From the NCBI GenBank assembly GCA_963205175.1, contig CAUJIW010000138.1, positions 1 to 35,321 of the forward strand: a stretch of 35,321 bases of DNA, read 5' to 3'. Under the pieces are notes generated by a model. It had not been told where the DNA came from. It searched no databases and saw only the letters and a list, made by a program, of their open reading frames with translations. This DNA is from Pseudomonadota bacterium. Its GTDB lineage: Bacteria > Pseudomonadota > Alphaproteobacteria > Sphingomonadales > Sphingomonadaceae. The first letter of the stretch is position 1; every line of letters starts with the position of its first letter. Shown here one piece after another: positions 12,811-20,174 of the stretch. The translations under genes and the position numbers were made by a program.

Positions 12811-15069
12811 ATGGCGACCCTGATCCTCAGCGCCATCGGTACGGCGGTGGCCGGGCCGGTGGGGGCCATCGTCGGCGCCGTCGCCGGCTCGATGGTCGAC
12901 CGGGCGCTGTTCGCGCCGTCGCTGCGCCGTGAGGGCGCGCGGCTCGGCGACCTGTCGGTGCAGAGTTCGGCCTATGGCGCGGCGGTGCCGCTGGTCTATG
13001 GCCGGGCGCGGGTGGCCGGCAACGTCATCTGGTCGACCGGGCTGATCGAGAGCCGTCATGAAAGCCGGACGCGGGTCGGCGGCAAGGGCGGCGGCAGCGT
13101 GACCAACGTCACCTACAGCTATGCCGCGTCCTTCGCGGTGGCATTGAGCGCACGGCCGATCCTGGCGGTGCGGCGCGTCTGGGCCGATGGCAAGCTGATC
13201 CGCGACAGTGACGGTCATCTGACGGTGGGCGGACGGATGCGGCTGCATGGCGGCTCCGAGCGGCAGCCGCCGGACCCGCTGATGCAGGCGGCCCTGGGCC
13301 TGGCGATGACGCCGGCGCATCGCGGGCTGGCCTATGTGGTGTTCGAGCAGCTGGAGCTGGCCGAGTTCGCCAACCGCATTCCGGTGCTGACCTTCGAGGT
13401 GGTGGCCGACGATGGCCCGGCGCTGGCGCTGGGCGCGCTGCTGGCGGACCTTGGCGCGCGGGCGGGTGTCGGGCTCGACATCGCGGCGGTGACGGCCACG
13501 GCGACCGGCTTCGCGGTCGGCGCCGGGGCTACCCCGCGCGGCGTCGGCGAGGCCTTGCAGGCGCTGGCGCCGTTGCGGCTGGTCGATCGCCAGGGCGTGC
13601 CGACGCTGGCCGACACGCCGCCGGCGGCCGGCCGCGTGCTCGACGAGGATGGGCTGGGCGCGGCGCTGGAAGCCGGCGACCCTCCGGCGCGGCGGACCTG
13701 GACACGGCTGCCGGAAACGGCGCTGCCGCGCGAGATCAGTCTCGGCTATCTCGACCCGGCGCGCGATTATCAGGCCGGCCTGCAACGGGCGCGGCGGCTG
13801 GCCACCGCCTCACGGCTGACCGAGCCGGCCGACTTGCCGGTGGTGCTCGCCGCGCCGGCCGCCAAGCAGGCCGCCGAGGGGCTGCTGGCGCGCCGCTGGT
13901 GCCAGCGCGAGCAGTGCCATGTTCAACTGCCGTGGGGGCTGGCGGCGGCGGGGTTGACGCTGGAGCCCGGCGACCGGGTGGCGTTCGCCAGCCAGCCGGC
14001 GCGGGACTGGCAGGTGGTCGAGACGACCATCGAGGCCGGTCGCGTGGCGCTGGCGCTGGTGCCGCTCACCGGTCTTGCGGGCGATGGCGTGACCGAGGCC
14101 GAGTCCGGCGTCGCCCCGACCCAGCCCGGCACACCGCATGGCCCGACCACCGTGCAGCTGCTTGATCTGCCGCCCCTGTCGTCCGTGCCGGCGGACAGTC
14201 CGCGCCTGCATGTCGCCGCCGGCGGCGCGTCGACCGGCTGGCGGCGGGCCAGCATCCACGCCAGCAGCGATGGCGGCCTGAGCTACGTGCGTGTCGCCGA
14301 TATCGCCGCCCGCACCATCATGGGCGTCACGACCACGGTGCTGCCGGCCGGCGCCACCGATCTGTGGGACCGGATGGCCAGCGTCGAGGTCGAACTGCTG
14401 GCGGCGGACATGGCGCTGGCGAGCGCGCCGCCGGCCTCGGTGCTGGCCGGCGCCAACCTGTGCCTGATCGGCCAGGAGCTGGTGCAGTTCACCACCGCCG
14501 AACAGCTGGATGTCGCGCGCTACCGGCTGTCCGGCCTGCTGCGCGGCCGGCGCGGTACCGAGGATGCGATGGCGGGCCACCTCGCCGGCGAACGTTTCGT
14601 GCTGTTGGCCGATGCCGCGCTGGCGACGTTCGAGGGCAGCGCCACACTCGGTCAGACACTGCTGGTGAAGGCGCTCAGCCCGTATCAGAGCCTCGCCGAG
14701 GTCGCGCCGGTGGCGGCGACCATGGGCGCGCGTGCGTTGCGGCCGCTGTCGCCGGTGCGGCTGTCGGCGGTCCGGCTCGCCGGCGGCGACGTCGCGCTGG
14801 CCTGGGTGCGACGCAGCCGGCTCGGCTTCGACTGGGTCGATGGCGCCGACGCACCGCTGGCCGAGGAGAGTGAACTCTACGATGTCGCGGTGCTGGCGGG
14901 CGAGGCGGTGGTGCGCGCCTGGCGGGTCACGACTCCGGCACTGGTCTATGCGGCGGCCGAGCAGATCGCCGACTTCGGTATCGCGCCGACGACACTGGAT
15001 GTCCGGGTGGCGCAGGTGAGCGCGCGCGTTGGCGCGGGGGTGCCGGCGCGGCGGGTTCTCACGATCTGA
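12811..15069 (+). CDS. Baseplate / host-specificity protein (RcGTA gp15-like, shorter form)
   Basis: The 752-residue protein begins with the family's glycine-rich hydrophobic stretch (MATLILSAIGTAVAGPVGAIVGAVAG). VPLVYGRARVAGNVIWSTGL and the conserved SYAASFAVALSARPI follow. A baseplate-wedge-like middle and the gp15 C-terminal module complete it (LSPVRLSAVRLAGGDVALAWVRRSRLGFDW, VYAAAEQIADFG). RcGTA gp15 is about 1300 residues and includes a TIM-barrel domain in its middle; I see no such domain here, which would account for much of the shorter length. The frame is unbroken, so this is a short architecture rather than a truncation. It follows the peptidase gene by 3 bp with GGGAGG upstream. 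Confidence 0.9.
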   Translation: MATLILSAIGTAVAGPVGAIVGAVAGSMVDRALFAPSLRREGARLGDLSVQSSAYGAAVPLVYGRARVAGNVIWSTGLIESRHESRTRVGGKGGGSVTNVTYSYAASFAVALSARPILAVRRVWADGKLIRDSDGHLTVGGRMRLHGGSERQPPDPLMQAALGLAMTPAHRGLAYVVFEQLELAEFANRIPVLTFEVVADDGPALALGALLADLGARAGVGLDIAAVTATATGFAVGAGATPRGVGEALQALAPLRLVDRQGVPTLADTPPAAGRVLDEDGLGAALEAGDPPARRTWTRLPETALPREISLGYLDPARDYQAGLQRARRLATASRLTEPADLPVVLAAPAAKQAAEGLLARRWCQREQCHVQLPWGLAAAGLTLEPGDRVAFASQPARDWQVVETTIEAGRVALALVPLTGLAGDGVTEAESGVAPTQPGTPHGPTTVQLLDLPPLSSVPADSPRLHVAAGGASTGWRRASIHASSDGGLSYVRVADIAARTIMGVTTTVLPAGATDLWDRMASVEVELLAADMALASAPPASVLAGANLCLIGQELVQFTTAEQLDVARYRLSGLLRGRRGTEDAMAGHLAGERFVLLADAALATFEGSATLGQTLLVKALSPYQSLAEVAPVAATMGARALRPLSPVRLSAVRLAGGDVALAWVRRSRLGFDWVDGADAPLAEESELYDVAVLAGEAVVRAWRVTTPALVYAAAEQIADFGIAPTTLDVRVAQVSARVGAGVPARRVLTI

Positions 15070-15082
15070 GAGGAGTGGAATG

Positions 15083-15586
15083 ATGAGCGGACAGACCGAT
15101 CGGCATGGCCTGCCCCTGCTGGCGGCGGGGCAGGCGCAGAAGGAAGTCAGCCACAACGAGGCGCTGCTGGCCATTGATGGCCTGCTGCACGCCGCTGTCG
15201 AGGCTGTCGGACTGACCACGCCGCCGGTGGCGCCGGAGCCGGGGCAGGCGTGGATCGTCGGCGCCGGCGCGACCGGCGCCTGGGCCGGGCAGGACGGGGC
15301 ACTCGCGCTGCATACGGTCGGCGGCTGGCGGTTTTTCGCCGCCCGCGCCGGGATGCTGGCCTGGCTGCCCGCGGAGAGTGTGTTCGTCCGGCATGACGGC
15401 AGTCAGTGGCTGGCGGGGGACTGGCCGGTGGCGCAACTGCGGGTGGATGGCCAGCGGGTGGTCGGCGCCCGGCGGCCGGCGATCACCGGGCCCGCCGGGG
15501 GCGGTGTCGTCGACACCCAGGCGCGCGATATTATCGAGGCGATACTTTCCGCGTTGCGCGCTCATGGTTTGATCGACGCTGCCTGA
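15083..15586 (+). CDS. DUF2793 protein, last gene of the GTA-like operon
   Basis: Two adjacent ATGs (15080 and 15083) follow AGGAG; the second gives the better 7-nt spacer and 167 residues. The N-terminus RHGLPLLAAGQAQKEVSHNEALLAIDGLLH and then PGQAWIVGAGATGAWAGQDGALALHTVGGWRFF match DUF2793, a family at the distal end of tail clusters in alphaproteobacterial GTAs and prophages. It is likely a tail-fibre or receptor-contact subunit; this is inferred from position. The C-terminus (DTQARDIIEAILSALRAHGLI) is a helix that may trimerise. The next gene is a host porin, so this marks the cluster's right end. Confidence 0.85.
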   Translation: MSGQTDRHGLPLLAAGQAQKEVSHNEALLAIDGLLHAAVEAVGLTTPPVAPEPGQAWIVGAGATGAWAGQDGALALHTVGGWRFFAARAGMLAWLPAESVFVRHDGSQWLAGDWPVAQLRVDGQRVVGARRPAITGPAGGGVVDTQARDIIEAILSALRAHGLIDAA

Positions 15587-15624
15587 ATGGTGGATGAACA
15601 ATCCCTCGACTGACGTATTCTTGC

Positions 15625-15706
15625 AACAGTCGCGGCATGAGTTAGGACTTGCTTGCCCTTTTCGAGTGCTCTACCTACGCGAGGTCGCTATTGTCCTGCG
15701 ACTGTT
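15625..15706 (+). other. Long-range inverted repeat in the leader of the OmpA-type gene
   Basis: AACAGTCGC (15625-15633) is repeated in inverse (GCGACTGTT, 15698-15706) with 64 nt between, ending 23 bp before the porin start. It could fold as a basal stem of a structured 5' leader. No known riboswitch pattern was recognised. Confidence 0.3.
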
Positions 15707-15729
15707 CCATAAATCGAAAGGGGACATCC

Positions 15730-16770
15730 ATGCGGAAACTTTCGTTGGCCGTCATTCTGGCCTCGACCGTGCTGGCGGGTTCCGCGCTCGCCAAGGATGA
15801 TTACTGGTATGCCGGCATCAAGGGCGGCCCGACTCTCGTCGAGGACGTTACCTGGGATGTCACTGGAGACGCTGATGGCGTCAAGTCGAGCAATGGCAGC
15901 GGTGTGTTCGTCGCCGGCCAGCTGGGCTATGACTTCGGCATGTTCCGTACCGAGTTCGAGCTGGGCTACCAGCACTCGAACATCGATCAGCTGAACATGA
16001 TCAATACCGAAGGCGCCACCAATGTCCTGAGCTTCATGCTCAACGGCATGTTCGACGTGATGTCGGAAGGCAAGTGGTCGGCCTACGTCGGCGGCGGCGC
16101 CGGCATCGCCCAGGTCAAGGCCAACAGCTGGGGCGCGGGTGTCGATGACAGCGATACCGGTCTCGCCTGGCAGGCGTTCGCGGGCATTCGCCGCGCGGTG
16201 TCCGACAATGTCGACCTGTCGCTGGAATATCGCTTCTTCAAGGCGCCGGGCGTCGACCTGGTGTCCTACGCCAACACGGACTGGGAAGGCAGCTATCGCT
16301 CGCACAGCCTGCTGCTGGGCCTGAGCTACAACTTCGGTGGTGAAGAGCCGGCTCCGCCGCCCCCTCCGCCGCCGCCGCCCCCGCCGCCGCCCCCTCCGCC
16401 GCCGCCTCCGCCGCCGCCGCCTCCGCCGCCGCCGCCGGGTCCGTTCCTGATCTTCTTCGATTGGGACAAGTCGGTGATCACGCCGGAAGCCGCCGCGATC
16501 CTCGACAAGGCCGCGGCCGCGTACAAGGAAACCGGCCAGGCGACGATCCTGCTCCAGGGTCACGCCGACAAGTCGGGCAAGGACGCCTACAACGACAAGC
16601 TGTCGGCGCGTCGCGCCGACGCCGCCAAGGCCTACCTGCAGAAGGCCGGCCTGGGCGCCGACGTGATCACCACCGAGAGCTTCGGTGAATCGCGTCCGCT
16701 GGTCGAAACCGCCGACGGTGTGCGCGAACCGCAGAACCGCCGCGTGGAGATCCTCTTCCCGAAGAACTAA
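15730..16770 (+). CDS. OmpA-family outer membrane protein with a polyproline linker
   Basis: The start follows AAAGGGG with an 8-nt spacer, giving 346 residues. Residues 1-22 are a signal peptide (MRKLSLAVILASTVLAGSALA). An eight-strand OmpA-like beta barrel follows to about residue 203, ending in the outer-membrane-type strand SLLLGLSYNFG. A linker with 28 consecutive prolines leads to a C-terminal OmpA peptidoglycan-binding domain (FDWDKSVITPEAAAIL, HADKSGKDAYNDKLSARRADA, EPQNRRVEI). The Asp and Arg that contact diaminopimelate are present. It should tether the outer membrane to peptidoglycan. It is the first host gene after the GTA-like cluster and has its own terminator. The long proline run would make translation depend strongly on EF-P. 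Confidence 0.95.
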   Translation: MRKLSLAVILASTVLAGSALAKDDYWYAGIKGGPTLVEDVTWDVTGDADGVKSSNGSGVFVAGQLGYDFGMFRTEFELGYQHSNIDQLNMINTEGATNVLSFMLNGMFDVMSEGKWSAYVGGGAGIAQVKANSWGAGVDDSDTGLAWQAFAGIRRAVSDNVDLSLEYRFFKAPGVDLVSYANTDWEGSYRSHSLLLGLSYNFGGEEPAPPPPPPPPPPPPPPPPPPPPPPPPPPPPGPFLIFFDWDKSVITPEAAAILDKAAAAYKETGQATILLQGHADKSGKDAYNDKLSARRADAAKAYLQKAGLGADVITTESFGESRPLVETADGVREPQNRRVEILFPKN

Positions 16771-16795
16771 GCTTCGGCGAAGTGCTCTGAACGGA

Positions 16796-16828
16796 AACGC
16801 CCGGCCTTGTGCCGGGCGTTTTCTTTTT
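16796..16828 (+). terminator. Rho-independent terminator of the OmpA-type gene
   Basis: AACGCCCGGC pairs perfectly over 10 bp with GCCGGGCGTT around CTTGT, followed by TTTTCTTTTT. It lies 25 bp after the stop codon, a textbook terminator. Confidence 0.93.
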
Positions 16829-17048
16829 GGCGGCCTTGTCTTCTGCTCGTTGGGGCGTGGGTGGCCGTCAGGGCGTCAGTCGCCGACGGTGGCTGACTGA
16901 CCGGGATCAGTGCCGGGTGTCCGGATCGGGATCAGCGGATGACGAGGAGGACGGCAGGGCCGCACGCTTTCAGGCCGGCGCTGGCGGCGGATGTCGTATC
17001 CCGGGCGCGAGCCGGGGAAGGGGGCGGTGATGCTCCGCCGCCGGGGGT

Positions 17049-17564
17049 CTATTTCGCGACCCGCTTCTTCTTGGGCGCGGCGGCCGCCACCTTGACCGGC
17101 AACGGCACGGGCGGCGTCGGGAAGAAGGCGGCGATCTCGCCGATCGCCTGCGGGGCCAGGTCCCTGAGACGCGAGGCCGGCAACGCCAGCGAGGCCTCGC
17201 TGACTTGCGACGCCTTGTGGCAGAACGGCACCTGGTTCTCGAACGCCGAGAACGAGTTGTAGGTGCGGGTGTTGTAGCGGTCGAACGCGGCCTCGCCCCC
17301 ACTGGTGCTCACCAGCCGCTGCCGGGCGCTGCTGATTTCAGCGCCGTGATGTTTGAGAAAGGCGTTGTAGCGCTCGACGATCTTGAGCTCGGGGTCGAAC
17401 TGGCATTGCAGAGCGGCGACGTTGAGCGCCGCGCGCAGCCGCCAGATTGCCTCTGCCATGGCCAGGTTCGACGGCGCGGCAGCGGCATGCGTAGCGACCA
17501 TTACCCCGGCCGCGCCAATTGTCACGGCGGCAGAACGAGCAAAGCGCGAAATCGAGCGTGTCAT
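17049..17564 (-). CDS. Conserved periplasmic protein of unknown function
   Basis: I chose an internal ATG, giving 171 residues, because it places a good signal peptide at the N-terminus (MTRSISRFARSAAVTIGAAGVMVATHAAAA, Ala-rich cleavage site). Upstream in-frame starts add residues with no ribosome site, and none is strong here either. The mature part is helical: EAIWRLRAALNVAALQCQFDPELKIVERYNAFLKHHGAEI, then FDRYNTRTYNSFSAFENQVPFCHKASQV. Two cysteines, in LQCQF and PFCHK, could form a disulfide. I recall similar proteins in Sphingomonadales, all without a known function. The C-terminus ends in a basic PKKKRVAK tail after a Pro/Val-rich linker. Confidence 0.72.
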   Translation of the reverse strand: MTRSISRFARSAAVTIGAAGVMVATHAAAAPSNLAMAEAIWRLRAALNVAALQCQFDPELKIVERYNAFLKHHGAEISSARQRLVSTSGGEAAFDRYNTRTYNSFSAFENQVPFCHKASQVSEASLALPASRLRDLAPQAIGEIAAFFPTPPVPLPVKVAAAAPKKKRVAK

Positions 17565-17642
17565 GACGGGAAATTGACGCAAATAAGCCGGGCGGTCAAC
17601 AGATGACAGCGCCCGGCTCATCGCAATTACGGTGAAGGTGAA

Positions 17643-17942
17643 TCAACCGAGAATCTTGCCCAGTTGCAGGGCGATGCTCATGTCGCCTTCAACCTTGAGC
17701 TTGCCCATCATGAAGGCCATCTGCGGGTTCTGCTTGCCGCTCACGATGTCTTTGAAATCGCTCATCGACACCTTGACGGTGCAGTCGGCGGGGCCGTCGC
17801 TGTTGTCGACGACGTTCGGCGACGCCTTGCCGTCGATGCGCACAATGCCGTCGGCGCCGAAATCGAACTTGATGATCTTGGGCAGGCCGGCATCGGCGCC
17901 AACGCGGTTGCGCATGCCTTCGGTGATTTCCGCCAAGCTCAT
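17643..17942 (-). CDS. SCP2-type sterol/lipid-binding domain protein
   Basis: A 99-residue single-domain protein. The motif IIKFDFGADGIVRIDGKASPNVVDNSDGPADCTVKVSMSDFKDIVSGKQNPQMAFMMGKLKVEGDMSIALQLGKIL is the SCP2 fold in full, split here by nothing else. A strong ribosome site (GGGAGGA, 5 nt) precedes the ATG. SCP2 proteins bind lipids or acyl-CoA in a hydrophobic tunnel and are common as small cytosolic proteins in bacteria that degrade fatty acids. The gene is alone on this strand with a candidate promoter upstream. Ligand cannot be inferred. Confidence 0.93.
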   Translation of the reverse strand: MSLAEITEGMRNRVGADAGLPKIIKFDFGADGIVRIDGKASPNVVDNSDGPADCTVKVSMSDFKDIVSGKQNPQMAFMMGKLKVEGDMSIALQLGKILG

Positions 17943-17993
17943 GATATTCCTCCCTCTGATGATGATGGCTGATTTTGAACTGCTGACACAATC

Positions 17994-18022
17994 AGCCTAT
18001 GCGGGAACTGAGTAAAGGTCAA
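17994..18022 (-). promoter_or_regulatory. Candidate sigma-70 promoter for the SCP2 gene
   Basis: Read on the minus strand: TTGACC, 17-nt spacer, TAGGCT. The -35 box is good (5 of 6) and the -10 box is weak (3 of 6). It ends about 50 bp before the start codon. Confidence 0.4.
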
Positions 18023-18057
18023 AAGTTACGCTCGCGCGACGGCGGGTGCCGTCAGGC

Positions 18058-18091
18058 AAAAAAAGAAAGGCCACCCGGGCGGGTGGCCTTT
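18058..18091 (-). terminator. Rho-independent terminator of the Ala-rich lipoprotein gene
   Basis: On the minus strand AAAGGCCACCC pairs with GGGTGGCCTTT over 11 bp around a 4-nt loop, then CTTTTTTT follows. It lies 28 bp after the lipoprotein stop codon. The flanking A-tract also gives some T-run on the other strand. Confidence 0.92.
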
Positions 18092-18118
18092 CCTGCGTAA
18101 CTGCACTGAAGCGTGCGA

Positions 18119-18385
18119 TTACTCGGCAGCCGGAGCGGCAGCAGCGTCAGCCGGCGCAGCAGCAGCGTCAGCCGGAGCAGCAGCGTCAGCCGGAGCAGCA
18201 GCGGCGTCAGCCGGAGCGGCTTCTTCAACCGGAGCAGCTTCTTCAACCGGAGCGGCAGCCGCGTCTTCGGTGGTGGCAGCCGCTTCGTCGGTGGCAGCCT
18301 GCTCGCCGCCGCCGCAGGCGGCCAGAGCGACGGCCGCGCCAGCGACCAGAGCAGCAGTTTTCAGTTTCAGCAGAAGATCACCCAT
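18119..18385 (-). CDS. Small low-complexity lipoprotein (Ala/Pro/Glu-rich)
   Basis: The ATG preceded by AAGGAG (7 nt) gives 88 residues. Residues 1-24 are a lipoprotein signal with the lipobox LAAC, so Cys24 would be lipidated; the next residues GGG favour release from tight membrane packing. The rest is built from short repeats of the type APADAAA and APVEEA and is strongly acidic, with no predicted fold. Such proteins are usually extended spacers in the periplasm or outer membrane, comparable in size and composition to Ala-rich Lpp-like proteins, but no function is known. It has its own promoter candidate and a strong terminator, so it is probably well expressed. Confidence 0.82.
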   Translation of the reverse strand: MGDLLLKLKTAALVAGAAVALAACGGGEQAATDEAAATTEDAAAAPVEEAAPVEEAAPADAAAAPADAAAPADAAAAPADAAAAPAAE

Positions 18386-18449
18386 GTTTGACTCCTTGTT
18401 TGTCAACGAGTGGTTTTGGTTAGCCCGTGTTGTCCCTAAACCGCGCGGA

Positions 18450-18478
18450 ACCTTAGCCACAATTGCGCATCGTCACAA
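18450..18478 (-). promoter_or_regulatory. Candidate promoter of the Ala-rich lipoprotein gene
   Basis: Minus strand: TTGTGA, 17-nt spacer, TAAGGT, ending 64 bp before the start codon. Both boxes match only in part. The adjacent CtrA-like site at 18488 would lie directly upstream of the -35 box. Confidence 0.35.
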
Positions 18479-18487
18479 GCGGCTAAA

Positions 18488-18502
18488 ATAACCGTTCCCT
18501 AA
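18488..18502. promoter_or_regulatory. CtrA-like site (ATAA-N7-CTAA)
   Basis: ATAACCGTTCCCTAACC contains two TAACC half-sites 11 bp apart. This resembles the CtrA full site TTAA-N7-TTAA with the first base of each half changed. It lies 10 bp upstream of the lipoprotein -35 candidate. Confidence 0.3.
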
Positions 18503-18862
18503 CCATCATTGCTGCGAAACAATAATGATGATCCCGGGTGGTCGGAACCTTGCCGCGATCTCCGCCTATCCCAACGCCGGGGCCGATGCAACAGGGATGA
18601 TGCGATAATCCCTATAAAATCGATCGCGATAAGCGAGTGACTTTTCCATCTGTATAACAACATGAAATGAAACGGTAATGTTCATCGGCGCCGGACTGGC
18701 GTTCGTCCGGCGCGGCGGCCGGGCGTGGCGGCGGGCAGGGGTTTCCGCCGGGGAAGCGGGGGTGCCCGGGCGGGTTGCGCGCGGTTGCCGGCGCCCGCGT
18801 CGTGATTCGATCGGGCCGCCGCCGGCGGCGGCGATGCCGCAAATGCGAACGCGTTGTTAACG

Positions 18863-18877
18863 TTATCGCAAGGTTAA
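18863..18877. promoter_or_regulatory. CtrA-like site (TTAT-N7-TTAA) upstream of the EAL gene
   Basis: On the minus strand this reads TTAACCTTGCGATAA, which is TTAA-N7-ATAA with the favoured TTAACC half. Only one base departs from the CtrA consensus. It lies 46 bp before the EAL start codon, in the position expected for promoter control. Confidence 0.4.
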
Positions 18878-18923
18878 GACCCGATGCTCCCCGGTGCTTC
18901 AATCAACGGGTGGAGTGGGCGTT

Positions 18924-20153
18924 ATGCGCCTGGGGCAACATTCGACGGCCATCGCCTGCATGGCCTATCTCGGCTTTGGGCTGGCCTTCGCCGCCGGTGC
19001 GCCGTCATGGCTGTCGCTGACGAGCGGGCAGGCGGCTGGCGCCGGCATGGCGGCGGCGCTGGTCCTGGTGTTCTGCCATCTGCTGGTTGTCGGCCAGCGC
19101 GACCGGGCCGCCGACCGTCGACGCACCCGACGGATCACCCTCGCACTGCCCCGGCTGGAGGACCGCCTCGACCAGATTGATGCCAATCTGGAGGCACTCG
19201 CGAACGATGTCCGGGCCGCCCAGCATCGGCAGATCGCCGATCTGGCGACCGAGCTGGCGCTGCTGCGCACGGTGGTCGAACGCTTCGTGGTCGAGGCCCG
19301 TCCGGCGGAGGACGAGGCCGACGGCCCGCCGCCGCCGGCCGGCGAGATGCCGGTGGCGGTGCTGGCATCGCCGCGGCGCGGCCACAACCGGCGCGGCGAC
19401 GTGCTGCCGGTGCTGGAACACGCGCTGGAGGAAAGCCGGGTCGATCTCTATCTGCAGCCGGTGGTGCGTCTGCCCAGCCGCAAGGTCGCCCATTACGAAA
19501 CCTTCTCGCGCGTGCGCGATGCCGCTGGCGCCGTGATCGGCCCTGACGATTACCTGAAGGCCGCGGAAGAGGCAGGTCTGGCCGGTGCGCTCGACAACCT
19601 GCTGCTGTTCCGCTGCGTCAACCTGATCCGCAAGCTCGGCCCGCGCCGGCCGGGCGTGCGGCTGTTCTGCAACATGTCCAACGCCGCGCTGGAAGACCCC
19701 GGCTTCCTCGCCGAGCTGATCGGCTTCATGCGCGCCCATCCCGATCTCGCCGACCGGCTGGTGTTCGAGATCGCCGCCGCCGACTGGGCGGCGCTGACGC
19801 AGGAGACCCGCGTCCAGCTCGGCGTCCTCGCCCGCTTCGGTTTCGCCTTCTCCATCGACCAGGTGACCCATCTGGAGGCGCTGGAACCGGCCCGGCTGGC
19901 GGCGCTCAACGTGCATTACGTCAAGGTGGAGGCGCAGGTGCTGTTGCACGGCCGCTGCCCCATCGAACGCGAGGAACTCAAGGATTTCCTTGGCCGTTAT
20001 GACATCGAGCTGATCGCCACCCACATCGAGGACGAGCGCACTGTCGTTGAAATCCTCGATCTCGGCATCGCCTACGGCCAGGGCTATCTGTTCGGCGGCC
20101 CCAAGCCGAGCCGGGGCGATGTCAACGGCGGCCCGGACGCCCGCGCCGCCTGA
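18924..20153 (+). CDS. Membrane-anchored degenerate EAL-domain protein, TipF-like
   Basis: The ATG chosen follows GGAG by 8 nt, giving 409 residues. Two membrane segments (about 7-30 and 40-57) precede a coiled-coil region (about 66-122), a Pro-rich linker and an EAL-fold domain (about 160-400). The catalytic signature is lost: EAL is ETF (192-194), DDFGTG is absent (SIDQVTH) and the KID strand reads HYVKVEA. The end GIAYGQGYLFGGP remains. This architecture, two TM segments plus coiled coil plus inactive EAL, is that of Caulobacter TipF, a c-di-GMP receptor that positions the flagellum. A FliN-type gene lies 0.8 kb away and a CtrA-like site upstream supports a flagellar role. It is probably a c-di-GMP or protein-binding regulator, not a phosphodiesterase. 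Confidence 0.82.
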   Translation: MRLGQHSTAIACMAYLGFGLAFAAGAPSWLSLTSGQAAGAGMAAALVLVFCHLLVVGQRDRAADRRRTRRITLALPRLEDRLDQIDANLEALANDVRAAQHRQIADLATELALLRTVVERFVVEARPAEDEADGPPPPAGEMPVAVLASPRRGHNRRGDVLPVLEHALEESRVDLYLQPVVRLPSRKVAHYETFSRVRDAAGAVIGPDDYLKAAEEAGLAGALDNLLLFRCVNLIRKLGPRRPGVRLFCNMSNAALEDPGFLAELIGFMRAHPDLADRLVFEIAAADWAALTQETRVQLGVLARFGFAFSIDQVTHLEALEPARLAALNVHYVKVEAQVLLHGRCPIEREELKDFLGRYDIELIATHIEDERTVVEILDLGIAYGQGYLFGGPKPSRGDVNGGPDARAA

Positions 20154-20174
20154 GCCGCCGTTCCCGACCTTCGC

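Larger units (their letters stand above)
18386..18923. other. 538-bp intergenic region between divergent genes
   Basis: The region separates the leftward lipoprotein gene from the rightward EAL gene. No reading frame with a ribosome site and sensible product was seen. It holds a promoter candidate for the lipoprotein (18450-18478), two TTAA-N7-TTAA-like sites (18488-18502, 18863-18877), and an AT-rich stretch at about 18530-18680 between GC-rich flanks. It also contains an imperfect dyad near 18505-18533 (ATCATTG ... CAATAATGAT). A small RNA cannot be excluded. Confidence 0.5.

Noticed and set aside
1-15586. Attachment site or integrase for a prophage
   Set aside because: No integrase, tRNA-derived repeat or flanking direct repeat is visible; the right end passes directly into host genes.
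16326-16526. Minus-strand frame with a long polyglycine run
   Set aside because: It is simply the reverse of the polyproline-coding stretch of the OmpA-type gene.
18121-18260. Repeated GCAGCGTCAGCCGGAGCAG units considered as a CRISPR-like or minisatellite array
   Set aside because: The units have no unique spacers and lie in frame in the Ala-rich lipoprotein gene; they are coding low-complexity repeats.
18505-18680. Possible small RNA in the AT-rich part of the 538-bp gap
   Set aside because: Only an imperfect dyad is visible, with no promoter-terminator pair that would define a transcript.
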